A DNA stretch of 64,000 nucleotides from an uncultured Flavobacteriaceae bacterium. Lineage in GTDB: Bacteria; Bacteroidota; Bacteroidia; Flavobacteriales; Flavobacteriaceae. Below the pieces are notes generated by a model. That model saw only the letters and a list, made by a program, of their open reading frames with translations, made no database searches and was not told where the DNA came from. The stretch covers positions 310,001 to 374,000 of the forward strand of contig CANLRK010000001.1 of NCBI GenBank assembly GCA_947493535.1. The letters are read 5' to 3'. Positions 52,720-62,081 of this stretch are shown piece by piece; positions within the stretch are counted from its first letter, which is position 1; the number at the start of each line of letters is the position of its first letter. Position numbers and translations under genes: made by a program.

Positions 52720-54050
52720 TTATTGCTTACGGAAAATGTGAGATTTTTAGGCCAAAATTTAAAAGTAAATAAACTTATAAAAAAAGCAAATAAATAATAT
52801 GATGACGACCCCAAAAGAAAATTAATAAAAAATGATGTTATAATAACTGTAGCCAGATACCCATAAAAAATAACGTATTGAGTGTTTCCTCTTTTAGCAT
52901 AAGTATACACTCTTTTTATAAACCTACCCCAAAAAAACATAACAAACATTCCAAGCATTCCAAAATCAATATAAAATGGACCCCAAAATGTTTGATAAAC
53001 AGCCTTTCGTTTTACAATATTGTTTAATTCTCCTAAGGATTTTAATGGGATCCCTAGAGCTCTAAAAAATTTAAAAAAAATATTAAATTCATACTGTCCA
53101 TAATAATATCCTGTGGTATTTTCTAAGTCATTTACTAAGCGTATATATTCAATAACTCCATGTACAAAATAGTGCTTAAGACTATATATCCCTATTATTT
53201 TGTTTTTTTCTTCATCATTTGCATTAAAATATACTTCCTTAAAATCTTCATCGAATTTTATCCACCTATAATCTTTTTGTTCCCAAACTTTAAACGTGTT
53301 ATTTCCATAACCAAATCTTGTAAGCCTTTTATTAACTACACTTACAGAATATGAAACGAATAAAATTGCTATAAGAAACAAGGGGATTATAATGCTTTTC
53401 TTTAATAAAATTTTAGGTAAATTTATTATTGAAATACTCGCCAATTTGACTTTTAATATTGGCATATTTGTATTTTTATAAAAACTTGCAAAAATCACAA
53501 ATAGTAATGTTGTGCCTAATAGTGCTATTATGGTTCTTCCCCCCATATAAAAAGTTTCAACCATAGGGTATAAACCTGTAACAGCTATAAGTAGCAAAAA
53601 AAATTTATTAAAAACTTTATAATTATAAATAGCTATTAATAAGCTCACAAATGAAAAAGGAAACAATATAGATGCAATAATTCCAATACTTCCTCCTGAA
53701 AGCTCTTTTCCCATATTTTCTAATCGTTCCTCAAAAATATCCTCCGCAACAAAAATTCCGCTTTTAAAAAATCCAACATACAGCTTAAGTAGCACCCCTA
53801 ATAAACCGACACAAAAAAAAATAAATACAATTTGTTTCAGTTTTTTATTAGATGGTGCTTCAATAATTTTTACTTTATTTGTTTTTAGTGAAAGTATTCC
53901 TATAATAAAAGATATTATAAACACAACTAATGTAAACACAGGAAATAATATACTCCCATTATATAAATACTTTACTGGCATTTGCACATAAATAAACAGC
54001 CAGATGACCGCAGATATTACTAACAATTTAATTGGATTTACAACTCCCAT
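52716..54050 (-). CDS. Wzy-type repeat-unit polymerase (copy A)
   Basis: 444 residues with about twelve membrane helices. The late loop VHGVIEYIRLVNDLENTTGYYYGQYEFNIFFKFFRALGI matches the corresponding loop of copy B (HGVYELDYV...YSFNPIFKLLNRIGL). An arginine-bearing mid-loop (VVNKRLTRFGYGNNTF) is typical of polymerases that handle acidic repeats. It directly abuts the acyltransferase gene upstream and overlaps the lipoprotein gene downstream by 4 bases. Confidence 0.72.
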   Translation of the reverse strand: MGVVNPIKLLVISAVIWLFIYVQMPVKYLYNGSILFPVFTLVVFIISFIIGILSLKTNKVKIIEAPSNKKLKQIVFIFFCVGLLGVLLKLYVGFFKSGIFVAEDIFEERLENMGKELSGGSIGIIASILFPFSFVSLLIAIYNYKVFNKFFLLLIAVTGLYPMVETFYMGGRTIIALLGTTLLFVIFASFYKNTNMPILKVKLASISIINLPKILLKKSIIIPLFLIAILFVSYSVSVVNKRLTRFGYGNNTFKVWEQKDYRWIKFDEDFKEVYFNANDEEKNKIIGIYSLKHYFVHGVIEYIRLVNDLENTTGYYYGQYEFNIFFKFFRALGIPLKSLGELNNIVKRKAVYQTFWGPFYIDFGMLGMFVMFFWGRFIKRVYTYAKRGNTQYVIFYGYLATVIITSFFINFLLGSSSYYLFAFFISLFTFKFWPKNLTFSVSNK

Positions 54051-54791
54051 TTATTCTTTTGTAAAAACTGATTCTACCAATTCAACTCCTTTTACTTCTT
54101 TTAACTTAGATTTTACTTTTTCTAAGTTATTTTCTACAAAACGTAATCCTTGACTAACATACATACCTGATTGTGTTAAATCTTTAGAAATTGCACTACC
54201 TCCGCCAATATGTATTGCGTCATAAACTTTAACTCCAGGATTGAAAATACATCTAGACCCTACATAAACATTATTACCTATGCATATCTCTCCGTCAATT
54301 CTAATTCTTTCTTTTCCAAAATCAGCATGATAATAGCCGTGTGTCCAAAATTGAGTATTCCTACCTGCAACAACAGTATTTTTGCCAAAGGTTATCGATT
54401 TTGTAAGATCTAAAAAATGTGCTGAATTAATAAATGTGTTATCAAATAACTCTAAGGCAGAATGTCCACTTACAATGGGGAATTTTGATCTAAAAATTTT
54501 ATTACTTTTTCCAATACCGCATCCCTTATGTAAAATAATATCAAATGGTCCATTTATAAAGTTAAACCTTCTAATAGTAGAGTTTTCACCTATTATTAAA
54601 TTATTAATATTTATAAATGTGAAATTTTCTATTCTTCCTCCTTTTTCTACTTTAATAGTATCTACTAGATAAACCCCAATTCCTATACTTGATTTAAACG
54701 AGACACTGTTTTTCTTATTTAGGTTTAAAAAAAATATTCTCAAAACTCGTAAAGGTAATAATCCAAAAAAAGCATTATATAACTTCATCAT
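54051..54791 (-). CDS. Left-handed beta-helix acyltransferase-like protein
   Basis: 246 residues with hexapeptide repeats in the C-terminal half ([57 protein letters not shown]). The motif [19 protein letters not shown], with paired His, resembles the active-site loop of sugar O-acetyltransferases. It probably O- or N-acylates a sugar of the repeat unit. It overlaps the next acyltransferase gene by 17 bases. Confidence 0.78.
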   Translation of the reverse strand: MMKLYNAFFGLLPLRVLRIFFLNLNKKNSVSFKSSIGIGVYLVDTIKVEKGGRIENFTFININNLIIGENSTIRRFNFINGPFDIILHKGCGIGKSNKIFRSKFPIVSGHSALELFDNTFINSAHFLDLTKSITFGKNTVVAGRNTQFWTHGYYHADFGKERIRIDGEICIGNNVYVGSRCIFNPGVKVYDAIHIGGGSAISKDLTQSGMYVSQGLRFVENNLEKVKSKLKEVKGVELVESVFTKE

Positions 54792-55371
54792 TCCTTTTTA
54801 TTATTTTAGCGGGATTACCTCCTACTAATGTTAATGGAGGGACATCTTTTGTAACTACACTTCCAGAAGCCACAACACTCCCATAACCAATTGTTACGCC
54901 TGGCAAAACTATTGAGTTTGCCCCAATCCAAACAGAATCTCCAATAACTACTGGTTTATTCGTTCCGTAAGTGTTGATTCTATTATCGGCATTTTCAAAA
55001 CTTAAATCATGTCCGCTACCATCAAAAATTTGTGTATTAGCTGCTATTAAACAATTCTTTCCTATTTCTATACTTTTATATGCGTGTATACATGTACCAT
55101 GTATACGTGTGTTACTTCCTATTTTTATCTTCCCACCTGGTTTGTCTAGCAAAAATTTGCAGGGTGAATGCATGTTTAAAAAATACTCCCTCTTTTCGGA
55201 GTTGATAACTACATTATCCCCAATAACTAGATTTGTATTCTTACACATTTCTATTGTAGGTATATTTCTAAATTTTACACCCTTTCCAACTTTTATTTTC
55301 TTATTTATTTTACAAAAAGCTAAATATATCAGACCTACTAATTTTCTATTAATTTTTCGTAACAATCTCAT
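54775..55371 (-). CDS. Hexapeptide-repeat acyltransferase (WbbJ/maltose-acetyltransferase type)
   Basis: 198 residues. C-terminal hexapeptide repeats end in the classical [34 protein letters not shown], then NPAKIIKR. The catalytic-loop region [15 protein letters not shown] contains the His expected of the family. It would acetylate a surface sugar, or the amino group of a UDP-amino sugar. It overlaps the asparagine-synthase-like gene by 23 bases. Confidence 0.85.
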   Translation of the reverse strand: MRLLRKINRKLVGLIYLAFCKINKKIKVGKGVKFRNIPTIEMCKNTNLVIGDNVVINSEKREYFLNMHSPCKFLLDKPGGKIKIGSNTRIHGTCIHAYKSIEIGKNCLIAANTQIFDGSGHDLSFENADNRINTYGTNKPVVIGDSVWIGANSIVLPGVTIGYGSVVASGSVVTKDVPPLTLVGGNPAKIIKRNDEVI

Positions 55372-57151
55372 TATTATATATTATTAAGCAACTTAAATAA
55401 TAAACTTTTAGCAAGTACTTATCGTCTGTCATTATCCAATCTTCTTTATCCGTCTTTAAAAATCTATTAACAAAAGAACTCAATTCATATTCTTTTATGA
55501 AAGAGTTTGATTTATTACTCATATCTTCTAGGAGTATTTTTTTAATAACATCATGAAGAGACTGTTTAAAAATAATATGACCTGTTCTAGAAACAGCTTT
55601 AGACCTTAAATACGTCTTTTTATCTATTTTATCTTTCAAAGACTCTCTCAAAACATATTTATGTATCGTTGTTGGCTTATCGCTAAATTGAGACTCTCCT
55701 TTGATATTTTTTATTGATAGGCTGAAAGGAATTGTAGCAGAAAATTTTGCTAGATCCATATCATAAAAAGGCATTGCCAATTTTCCCCCTTGATACTTCA
55801 CCATATCAATCATATAACGCATATCATTAACATATTGCTCAACCCATTTTTCAGAAACCAATATATTATACAACATTCTTTTATTTTTGGCAGAAGTTAT
55901 ATCAAGGTAATGTGTATTTACTAGCGAATTAAAATAATTTAATGGCAGTTTTAAAGCTTTTAAATAAGCCTTATCTAGTTTAAAATATACTATGTTTAAA
56001 TACGATCTTGTGTTAAAAATATAAGATGCCCTTCTAAGACCTAAAAAAAACTTGTTATGAATATTTCGCTTACTTAAAATAAAATCAAAAGCTTTACGGA
56101 TAGGTAACATTAATACATGTAAAACACAAAACAATGGCGCTAAACCTTTTTTACTCAAAGTAAATACTTCAAAAGCTAATTGATCTAACTTATTAAGCGC
56201 CGGAGTGTGTAACCTTGTATCTTGACCTGCAAAATATGTTTTATTTACATTATTATTTATTTGATTTCCGAAAATCCACATTCCTGAATATGGATTATTC
56301 ATCATCGTAATTTTTTTCACAAAAACATCTTCTGTAATTTCCTTTTGAAAATCTCTCTCAATAATTTTTAAATCAACATCTAAATGATTTGCTATACTTT
56401 TAGCATATATTGTTTCATCTTGAGTAGTTCCTTTTACTTTAAATGAATGATTCTCTATTTTTTGCTTTTCTGTTAAATCATCTAAAGCAATTAGCATTGC
56501 CACTGAATCTATTCCACCAGACAGAAAAATTGTATTTAAATCATTTACATAAGGTTTATGAGCTTTTACTATTTCTTGTCTTAGTCGTTTTATATTTTCA
56601 GTTTCTGAATAATGATTTTCATTGTCAGCTATATTTGGTTGATTAAATATATTCTTTATTATACTTAACTTATCATTTATAATTATTTCTCCACCAACTT
56701 TAATCTGTTTAATGTTATTATAAATTGTTTGACCATCTCTCAAAAAATCAAAATATAACAACTGGTAAACATGTGGTTTATTTAAACCATTAGCGAACTT
56801 TTTTCCTAAACTATGAACATTAGATGATAATACAAATTCATTTTTAGCTGAATAATAGTAGCCCGTACAAAGTCCTGCAAGATCTCTATACACAAAAACT
56901 TCTGAGGTTGTTTTATGTATTAATACCAATAACCCATCTTTCTTAAAGTATGAGCTTAGCTTTTCAACTGTTAGTTTATTTGACAGACACTCTTCAATAT
57001 ATCTTTCAGAATAATTTGTGTCTATAAAAAGGTAAAAATCATTTGTTTCCCTAAACAATTCTTTACCTTCTACTTTATAATTGACTATATAGTCATTTAA
57101 TTCTAAATAATTATACCCTTCAATTTTTTTATTAATTAAATGTATGTACAT
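55349..57151 (-). CDS. Asparagine-synthase-like amidotransferase lacking the glutaminase cysteine
   Basis: 600 residues. The C-terminal ATP-pyrophosphatase domain carries the PP-loop [11 protein letters not shown] (about 208-218). The N-terminal ~180 residues keep the shape of a class II glutaminase ([33 protein letters not shown]) but start Met-Tyr-Ile instead of Met-Cys, so the catalytic nucleophile is missing. Ammonia must come from elsewhere, or the reaction differs. In surface-glycan loci such enzymes amidate uronic acids or add acetamidino groups to nonulosonic acids (PseA, WbpG), although those proteins are shorter. It follows the pse block. Confidence 0.8.
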   Translation of the reverse strand: MYIHLINKKIEGYNYLELNDYIVNYKVEGKELFRETNDFYLFIDTNYSERYIEECLSNKLTVEKLSSYFKKDGLLVLIHKTTSEVFVYRDLAGLCTGYYYSAKNEFVLSSNVHSLGKKFANGLNKPHVYQLLYFDFLRDGQTIYNNIKQIKVGGEIIINDKLSIIKNIFNQPNIADNENHYSETENIKRLRQEIVKAHKPYVNDLNTIFLSGGIDSVAMLIALDDLTEKQKIENHSFKVKGTTQDETIYAKSIANHLDVDLKIIERDFQKEITEDVFVKKITMMNNPYSGMWIFGNQINNNVNKTYFAGQDTRLHTPALNKLDQLAFEVFTLSKKGLAPLFCVLHVLMLPIRKAFDFILSKRNIHNKFFLGLRRASYIFNTRSYLNIVYFKLDKAYLKALKLPLNYFNSLVNTHYLDITSAKNKRMLYNILVSEKWVEQYVNDMRYMIDMVKYQGGKLAMPFYDMDLAKFSATIPFSLSIKNIKGESQFSDKPTTIHKYVLRESLKDKIDKKTYLRSKAVSRTGHIIFKQSLHDVIKKILLEDMSNKSNSFIKEYELSSFVNRFLKTDKEDWIMTDDKYLLKVYYLSCLIIYNNEIVTKN

Positions 57152-57156
57152 AAAAA

Positions 57157-58464
57157 CTAATTATTCCTATCTATAACTTTTAAAAAAGCGTCAACCATAT
57201 TATCAATATTTTCCTCACTCATACAATTAGGTGCCACAAAAGGGTCTGAAATAATACCTAAATAACTGGTTTTGTTTAACAAACTTAAAAATGTTATTTG
57301 GTCTTCTTGGGTTATGGTTGGAAAATTATTGTTTCTTGCTAACTCAATAAATTTATTTAAATCAGAAACATCTTTAACAAACAAACAATTTTTCGCTGTA
57401 TTATTTAGAGTTTCTATTAATGTTATCACTGGCTTGTTAGACAATATACACTCTATGGCTATAGTACCTGTAACCGTAATAAATAAATCTGTTTTATTAA
57501 AAACATCATCCATAGAAATATTATGTTTTAACATAATAATATTACTATGGTTAGTTATATAGCCAATTAAATCTGATGAAAGTTCGTATTTAGATTTAGG
57601 GTTTGGTTTAATATATAATAGATCTGTTTCTTCTAAGCAATTATGGAGCTGTTTAATAACATCTAACTGATTTCTACATTTTCTACCCCAAACATCAATA
57701 TTAGCTTCCGGTTGCATCTGAAGAGGATAAAGAATTGCAAATTTATCTTTATCAATATCTGTTTGAGCCAAGTCATCCCATTGTAAAATGTTTTTCTTTT
57801 TTTCTTGTTCTTTCTTATACTTGATACTTGGTGAAGGGGTGTTATATTGTTCGCCTAAAAAATAGGATTTTATAATTTTTAATTTATCCTTTAAAATTAC
57901 ACTTTTAGATGTTTTCCTGATTTTCATATAATCAGGCTTAGAATCTCTACTAGCAATTATATTAATTATTTCAACTGCCTCCTTTTTATTTAAACTCTCT
58001 CCGCTACCTTTAAATGGAGTTAACGTATCATATTTATAAAAGGAAAACCTTCCTGTAGGATATCTACAACTTGAGGGATTTAAATATAAAATATTTTGTG
58101 CTTTACAAACTTCTATAGCTATTAACTCATGGAATGCTGTAGACTCTCCAAAAACAATATCTGGTTGTATTTCATTAAGTATTTCTTCAATTTTTAAAGC
58201 ATAATAAGCAAAATATCGTGTATCTTTCTTTTTAAAAAAATTAACTTGTCTATCAGACTGCATTACTTTAGACAAATTAATATTTGAGGAAGCTTTAGTT
58301 AAATTTTTATGTTTAGGATAAGGAATACTACTTATTAACCCTTCTTTAGGAGTAAACTCTTTGTTTTGAACTATCCAAAAAATTTCATGTTCAACTTTCA
58401 GCTTTTTAACAATAGCTTCATAAAACCATGTTTTATATCTATTTTCAATAAAAAGTAGTTTCAT
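57157..58464 (-). CDS. Capsule-type GT-B glycosyltransferase (KpsS/CDP-glycerol-transferase-like)
   Basis: 435 residues. I see a GT-B-like layout: an N-terminal domain (KLLFIENRYKTWFYEAIVKKL, IVFGESTAFHELIAIEV) and a C-terminal domain with KPNPKSKYE and LFITVTGTIAIECILSNKPVITL. The latter pattern matches the capsule-synthesis transferases of the KpsC/KpsS kind, which move Kdo-like sugars. Being next to pseI, it is the best candidate in the window for the pseudaminyltransferase (inference). Family assignment is moderate; linkage unknown. Confidence 0.6.
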   Translation of the reverse strand: MKLLFIENRYKTWFYEAIVKKLKVEHEIFWIVQNKEFTPKEGLISSIPYPKHKNLTKASSNINLSKVMQSDRQVNFFKKKDTRYFAYYALKIEEILNEIQPDIVFGESTAFHELIAIEVCKAQNILYLNPSSCRYPTGRFSFYKYDTLTPFKGSGESLNKKEAVEIINIIASRDSKPDYMKIRKTSKSVILKDKLKIIKSYFLGEQYNTPSPSIKYKKEQEKKKNILQWDDLAQTDIDKDKFAILYPLQMQPEANIDVWGRKCRNQLDVIKQLHNCLEETDLLYIKPNPKSKYELSSDLIGYITNHSNIIMLKHNISMDDVFNKTDLFITVTGTIAIECILSNKPVITLIETLNNTAKNCLFVKDVSDLNKFIELARNNNFPTITQEDQITFLSLLNKTSYLGIISDPFVAPNCMSEENIDNMVDAFLKVIDRNN

Positions 58465-58482
58465 TTACAAATTTAACTTGTT

Positions 58483-59526
58483 CTATTCCGTAATTAACTC
58501 TAACGATAAAGGTGTGCCTTTTATTATGTTTACCTTAGATTTTTTTCCTAAAATCTTATTATAATACTTTGGATGTAAACCATAACCCGGTCTTATTGAG
58601 CGAATATTTTTCTCTGTAAAAACTTCTCCTTCTTTTACATTTTCAACCACAAAAAGAGATCTTGCAAACTTTCTATTTTTTTCTACTTTTTCTGATACTT
58701 CATAAGACACTTTGCCTAATAATTTTTCAGCGTCTCTTACGGCGTCTACCATTTCTTTAAACTCTTTCTCATCTAAAGAAAAATCAGCATCTGGTCCGCC
58801 AATGGTTTTATTTAAAATAAAATGTTTCTCTATTACTGTAGCTCCTAAAGTAGCTGCTACAACTGGTGCTAAATGTCCATAAGTATGATCTGAAAAACCT
58901 ACTTCTACATTAAATCTGTTTTTTAAATCGGGTATGGTATTTAAGTTTGCTAATTCTAGAGGCGCTGGATAACTAGAGGTACATTTTAGCAAAACTATAT
59001 TGTTATTTCCAGCTTTTCTACAAGTATCAACTGCTAATTGAATATCCTCTTCTGTCGCAATACCCGTAGACATTATAATTGGCTTTCCTTTTGATGCAGT
59101 ATACTCTATTAGAGGAATATCTTGTATTTCAAAAGAAGCAATTTTATAAGCAGGCACGTCAAGTTTTTCTAAAAAATCTACTGCTGTAAAATCAAATGGA
59201 GAAGAAAAACAGATTAAGCCTTCCTCTTTAGCAACTTCAAATAATTTCTCATGCCATTCCCAAGGTGTATATGCTTCACCATACAATTGATGCAATGTTT
59301 TACCATCCCATAATGTGCCTCCATCTATTTTAAAAAACTCATTATCGCAATCAATTGTCAATGTATCGGGTGTATAAGTTTGAAGTTTGATCGCATCTGC
59401 TCCACATCTTTTCGCCGCCCTAATTGTCTCAATAGCAACATTTAAATCTCCATTATGATTAGCTGACAATTCTGCTATTATAAAACACGGCGTTCCACCT
59501 CCAATTTTTCTTGAACCTATTAGCAT
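58483..59526 (-). CDS. pseI: Pseudaminic acid synthase
   Basis: 347 residues, NeuB family. It condenses 6-deoxy-AltdiNAc (or its formyl analogue) with phosphoenolpyruvate to give pseudaminic acid. TIM barrel with FIIAELSANHNGDLNVAIETI, GADAIKLQTYTPDTLT, SSPFD, YKIASFEI and GFSDHTYG; then the C-terminal antifreeze-like SAF domain from about residue 285 (SLFVVENVKEGEVFTEKNIRSIRPG). The SANHNG and YTPDTLT forms fit PseI better than sialic or legionaminic synthases. It overlaps the formyltransferase gene by 7 bases. Confidence 0.93.
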   Translation of the reverse strand: MLIGSRKIGGGTPCFIIAELSANHNGDLNVAIETIRAAKRCGADAIKLQTYTPDTLTIDCDNEFFKIDGGTLWDGKTLHQLYGEAYTPWEWHEKLFEVAKEEGLICFSSPFDFTAVDFLEKLDVPAYKIASFEIQDIPLIEYTASKGKPIIMSTGIATEEDIQLAVDTCRKAGNNNIVLLKCTSSYPAPLELANLNTIPDLKNRFNVEVGFSDHTYGHLAPVVAATLGATVIEKHFILNKTIGGPDADFSLDEKEFKEMVDAVRDAEKLLGKVSYEVSEKVEKNRKFARSLFVVENVKEGEVFTEKNIRSIRPGYGLHPKYYNKILGKKSKVNIIKGTPLSLELITE

Positions 59527-60392
59527 TCCTTTAGTTTTTTTCCAACTTCAAAGGTAAGCTTTTTTTCAGTTCTTATAGATTCCAAGGCTACAACTCCGTT
59601 TGAAGTTTTTATTAATATTTTAGGTTGGTTAGCGATAATTAATCCATTATCATCTTTGTAGTGAAAACCAGTATCTGTAAAACTAATTCTATCAATAATT
59701 ACTTTTTCTCCATCATAAAATGAAAAAGCTCCTGGATAAGGGTTAGCCTGAGCCCTAACCCAATTATAAATTCGTTCTTTACTCCAATCCCATTTTATTT
59801 TACCGTCATTAGGGGTTCTTTTTCCAAAGTAAGTAGCCTTTAAGTTGTCTTGAGGTATTAATGTAAGATCTTTTTTCTTAGTCGTTAAAAGCACTCTTTC
59901 AACTAACGGATAATATACCTCAGCATACTTATCCAATACAGTTGCCCCTGTATCATTTTCTTCAATAGGAATTTCTATTTGAGATATAATTGGTCCTGTA
60001 TCACACCCTTTTTCAATTAAATGTGCTGTTATTCCTGTTTTATCTTCATTATTAATAATAGCCCAAACATGAGGTGTTCTCCCCCTATATTTTGGTAAAA
60101 GAGAACCATGAATATTAAATGCATATTCTTTAGGGTGATTAATTATATCATCTTCTATCAAAAATAAATAATTGATAGATGCTAAAACATCTATATGAAA
60201 CGACTTAATAAAATCAAACCCTTTTCCATTTCTAGGGTTTCCTTTAAAAAAAGGAATCTCATTGTTTTTACAATAATCTATAATTGCAAACGAATTGCTA
60301 TCTGTCAATACGCAAACAACCTGATAACCAGCATTTATTTGTTTTAACACACTAAACCCTAAACCTCCACTTACCAAGACAGCAATTTTCAT
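59520..60392 (-). CDS. Sugar N-formyltransferase in the pse operon
   Basis: 290 residues. Formyltransferase fold with the catalytic triad Asn93, His95 and Asp131 in FNIHGSLLPKYRGR and KGCDTGPI. A C-terminal domain (residues ~200-290) is like that of methionyl-tRNA formyltransferase or sugar formyltransferases, using N10-formyl-tetrahydrofolate. It sits between pseG and pseI, where pseH (a GNAT N-acetyltransferase) is expected, and no GNAT gene is visible in the locus. It therefore probably formylates the 4-amino group that becomes N7 of pseudaminic acid. Its stop and start overlap both neighbours (7 and 1 bases). Confidence 0.85.
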   Translation of the reverse strand: MKIAVLVSGGLGFSVLKQINAGYQVVCVLTDSNSFAIIDYCKNNEIPFFKGNPRNGKGFDFIKSFHIDVLASINYLFLIEDDIINHPKEYAFNIHGSLLPKYRGRTPHVWAIINNEDKTGITAHLIEKGCDTGPIISQIEIPIEENDTGATVLDKYAEVYYPLVERVLLTTKKKDLTLIPQDNLKATYFGKRTPNDGKIKWDWSKERIYNWVRAQANPYPGAFSFYDGEKVIIDRISFTDTGFHYKDDNGLIIANQPKILIKTSNGVVALESIRTEKKLTFEVGKKLKEC

Positions 60393-61390
60393 TAATTTAT
60401 TAAGTTTAAAAACCTAGACTTTATGTTACTATCAAATAGTCTGGATTGATTTTCTATATATCTATTAAAGTTCCCTTCTCTAAGAATTTTCATCACACTC
60501 TTTTTGAATTTTTCTTTTGTATACCCCATAAAATTCCCTCCAGGATAAATTACTTTTTCCTCAACAAAACCCTTATAAATCAACTCCTGATTTTTAACAA
60601 AGTAACCTGATAAAATAGGCATCTTAACACAACATAGTTCATAACAAATAGTACTTGATGGTGCTATAGCTAAATGACACCTTTTCATTGTTTTAATTAA
60701 TTCTTTTTCACTTAAGTTTTTATATAAAAACACCTTTTGAGGAAACACTTTTTGAACTTCTAAAATTTCTTTGTGTTTATAGGCTCCTCCAAGAACAATG
60801 TGTATTTCTTTTATTTCTAATTCAAGTAATGCTTTAGTTGCTAATAAGGAAAAGTCATGAGCATCTGCACCACCAAAACAAACAAAAACATTTTCAATTT
60901 TATTTATTTCTCTTTCTAAAGAAGCTTGGTGTAAAAACCCAGGTCTTAAAACCGCATATTTAGTACCTAAAGCAAATTTTGTATTTTTATGAGCTGAAAA
61001 ATCTTGTTCTTTTACATACGGAGAATGATTTATAACTACATCTGCAAACATTCTTTCTGAAGCTAAATCATCTACATATAATAAATTAAAGCCTAAGGTT
61101 TTTATTTTTAATTGATAATCGCTAGTAAATTGATAACCATCCGCAATTAAAATATCATTTTCAGGAGTATAATTATTAACTAACCAATCTGGCTCATTAA
61201 TTATAGAAATATTATCTGGAATACAAGTAACATTATAAGTATGGGGTATTACCTCTTTAGTAGAAGTATCTCTTGTTATGAATTCAATATCAAACTGGTC
61301 TTTATACATTTCATATAAAGCAAACATTCTATATAAATGTCCTAAACCCGTATCTGAATTACCGTCTGCTCTACAAAGAATTTTTTTCAT
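60392..61390 (-). CDS. pseG: PseG-like UDP-sugar hydrolase
   Basis: 332 residues, GT-B-like hydrolase that removes UDP from the 2,4-diamido-altrose intermediate. N-terminal ILCRADGNSDTGLGHLYRMFAL places the catalytic His at 18 (His17 in Campylobacter PseG). Further blocks are VCFGGADAHDFSLLATKALLE and APSSTICYELCCVKMPILSGY. Slightly longer than typical PseG. It overlaps pseF by 20 bases and the formyltransferase gene by one base. It must accept the formylated substrate if the neighbouring enzyme acts first. Confidence 0.88.
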   Translation of the reverse strand: MKKILCRADGNSDTGLGHLYRMFALYEMYKDQFDIEFITRDTSTKEVIPHTYNVTCIPDNISIINEPDWLVNNYTPENDILIADGYQFTSDYQLKIKTLGFNLLYVDDLASERMFADVVINHSPYVKEQDFSAHKNTKFALGTKYAVLRPGFLHQASLEREINKIENVFVCFGGADAHDFSLLATKALLELEIKEIHIVLGGAYKHKEILEVQKVFPQKVFLYKNLSEKELIKTMKRCHLAIAPSSTICYELCCVKMPILSGYFVKNQELIYKGFVEEKVIYPGGNFMGYTKEKFKKSVMKILREGNFNRYIENQSRLFDSNIKSRFLNLIN

Positions 61391-62081
61391 TATCTAGCCT
61401 CATTTTATATTTAATTTCTGCTAGCTTCCAATCTATTTCATTATCAATATCTTGAGCTTCTAATTCGCTTATTTCTACAATTCCAGTATTATTGGTCCAA
61501 AGTTTCCTTTCTTTTATAATTGTTTCAACATTAAAAAAATAAAACTGTCCAACATCATGAAAAGCAGGTTCTAAGTCTTGTGATCTACTATTTAAATGTT
61601 CTGGTTGAAACATTTCCATCTTGTTAGAAGTACTATCTAACTTTACAGCTCTTTGAATTGGAAAACCAAACCTAACAGCAGGGAAAACACAATCAAACTT
61701 ACTATTTTCTAATAAATTAAAAGACTCCTTTAAAAGAGACGATGATATAAAAGGTGCTGTAGCATATAAGCAACAAATGTTAACTATTTCAACGTTCTTC
61801 AATTTATACCAGTTAATTACTTCCTCAATTACATCAAAAGTAGTAGCATAGTCTGATGAATTTTCTTTGGATCGTAGAAAAGGAACTTTTGCTCCATATT
61901 CTATAGCAATACTAGCAATCTCTTCATCATCTGTAGAAACTATTACCTCGTCAAATAAATTACTCTCTATAGCTGCAGTAATAGAATAAGCAATAATTGG
62001 TTTCCCTAAAAAAGGTTTAATATTTTTTCTAGGAATCCTTTTACTTCCTCCTCTTGCAGGTATAATTGCTAGATTAACCAT
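61371..62081 (-). CDS. pseF: CMP-pseudaminic acid synthetase (cytidylyltransferase)
   Basis: 236 residues. It activates pseudaminic acid with CTP. N-terminal nucleotide loop LAIIPARGGSKRIPRKNIKPFLGKP, DEVIVSTDDEEIASIA, and EAQDIDNEIDWKLAEI near the C-terminus, as in the NeuA/PseF family. The pse context selects PseF over NeuA. It overlaps pseC by 8 bases. Confidence 0.92.
   Translation of the reverse strand: MVNLAIIPARGGSKRIPRKNIKPFLGKPIIAYSITAAIESNLFDEVIVSTDDEEIASIAIEYGAKVPFLRSKENSSDYATTFDVIEEVINWYKLKNVEIVNICCLYATAPFISSSLLKESFNLLENSKFDCVFPAVRFGFPIQRAVKLDSTSNKMEMFQPEHLNSRSQDLEPAFHDVGQFYFFNVETIIKERKLWTNNTGIVEISELEAQDIDNEIDWKLAEIKYKMRLDNEKNSL

Noticed and set aside
54971-55387. 138-codon open frame on the plus strand opposite the acyltransferase gene
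   Set aside because: Antisense to a clear hexapeptide acyltransferase in very A/T-rich DNA, with a hydrophobic translation lacking any domain and no promoter or ribosome site.
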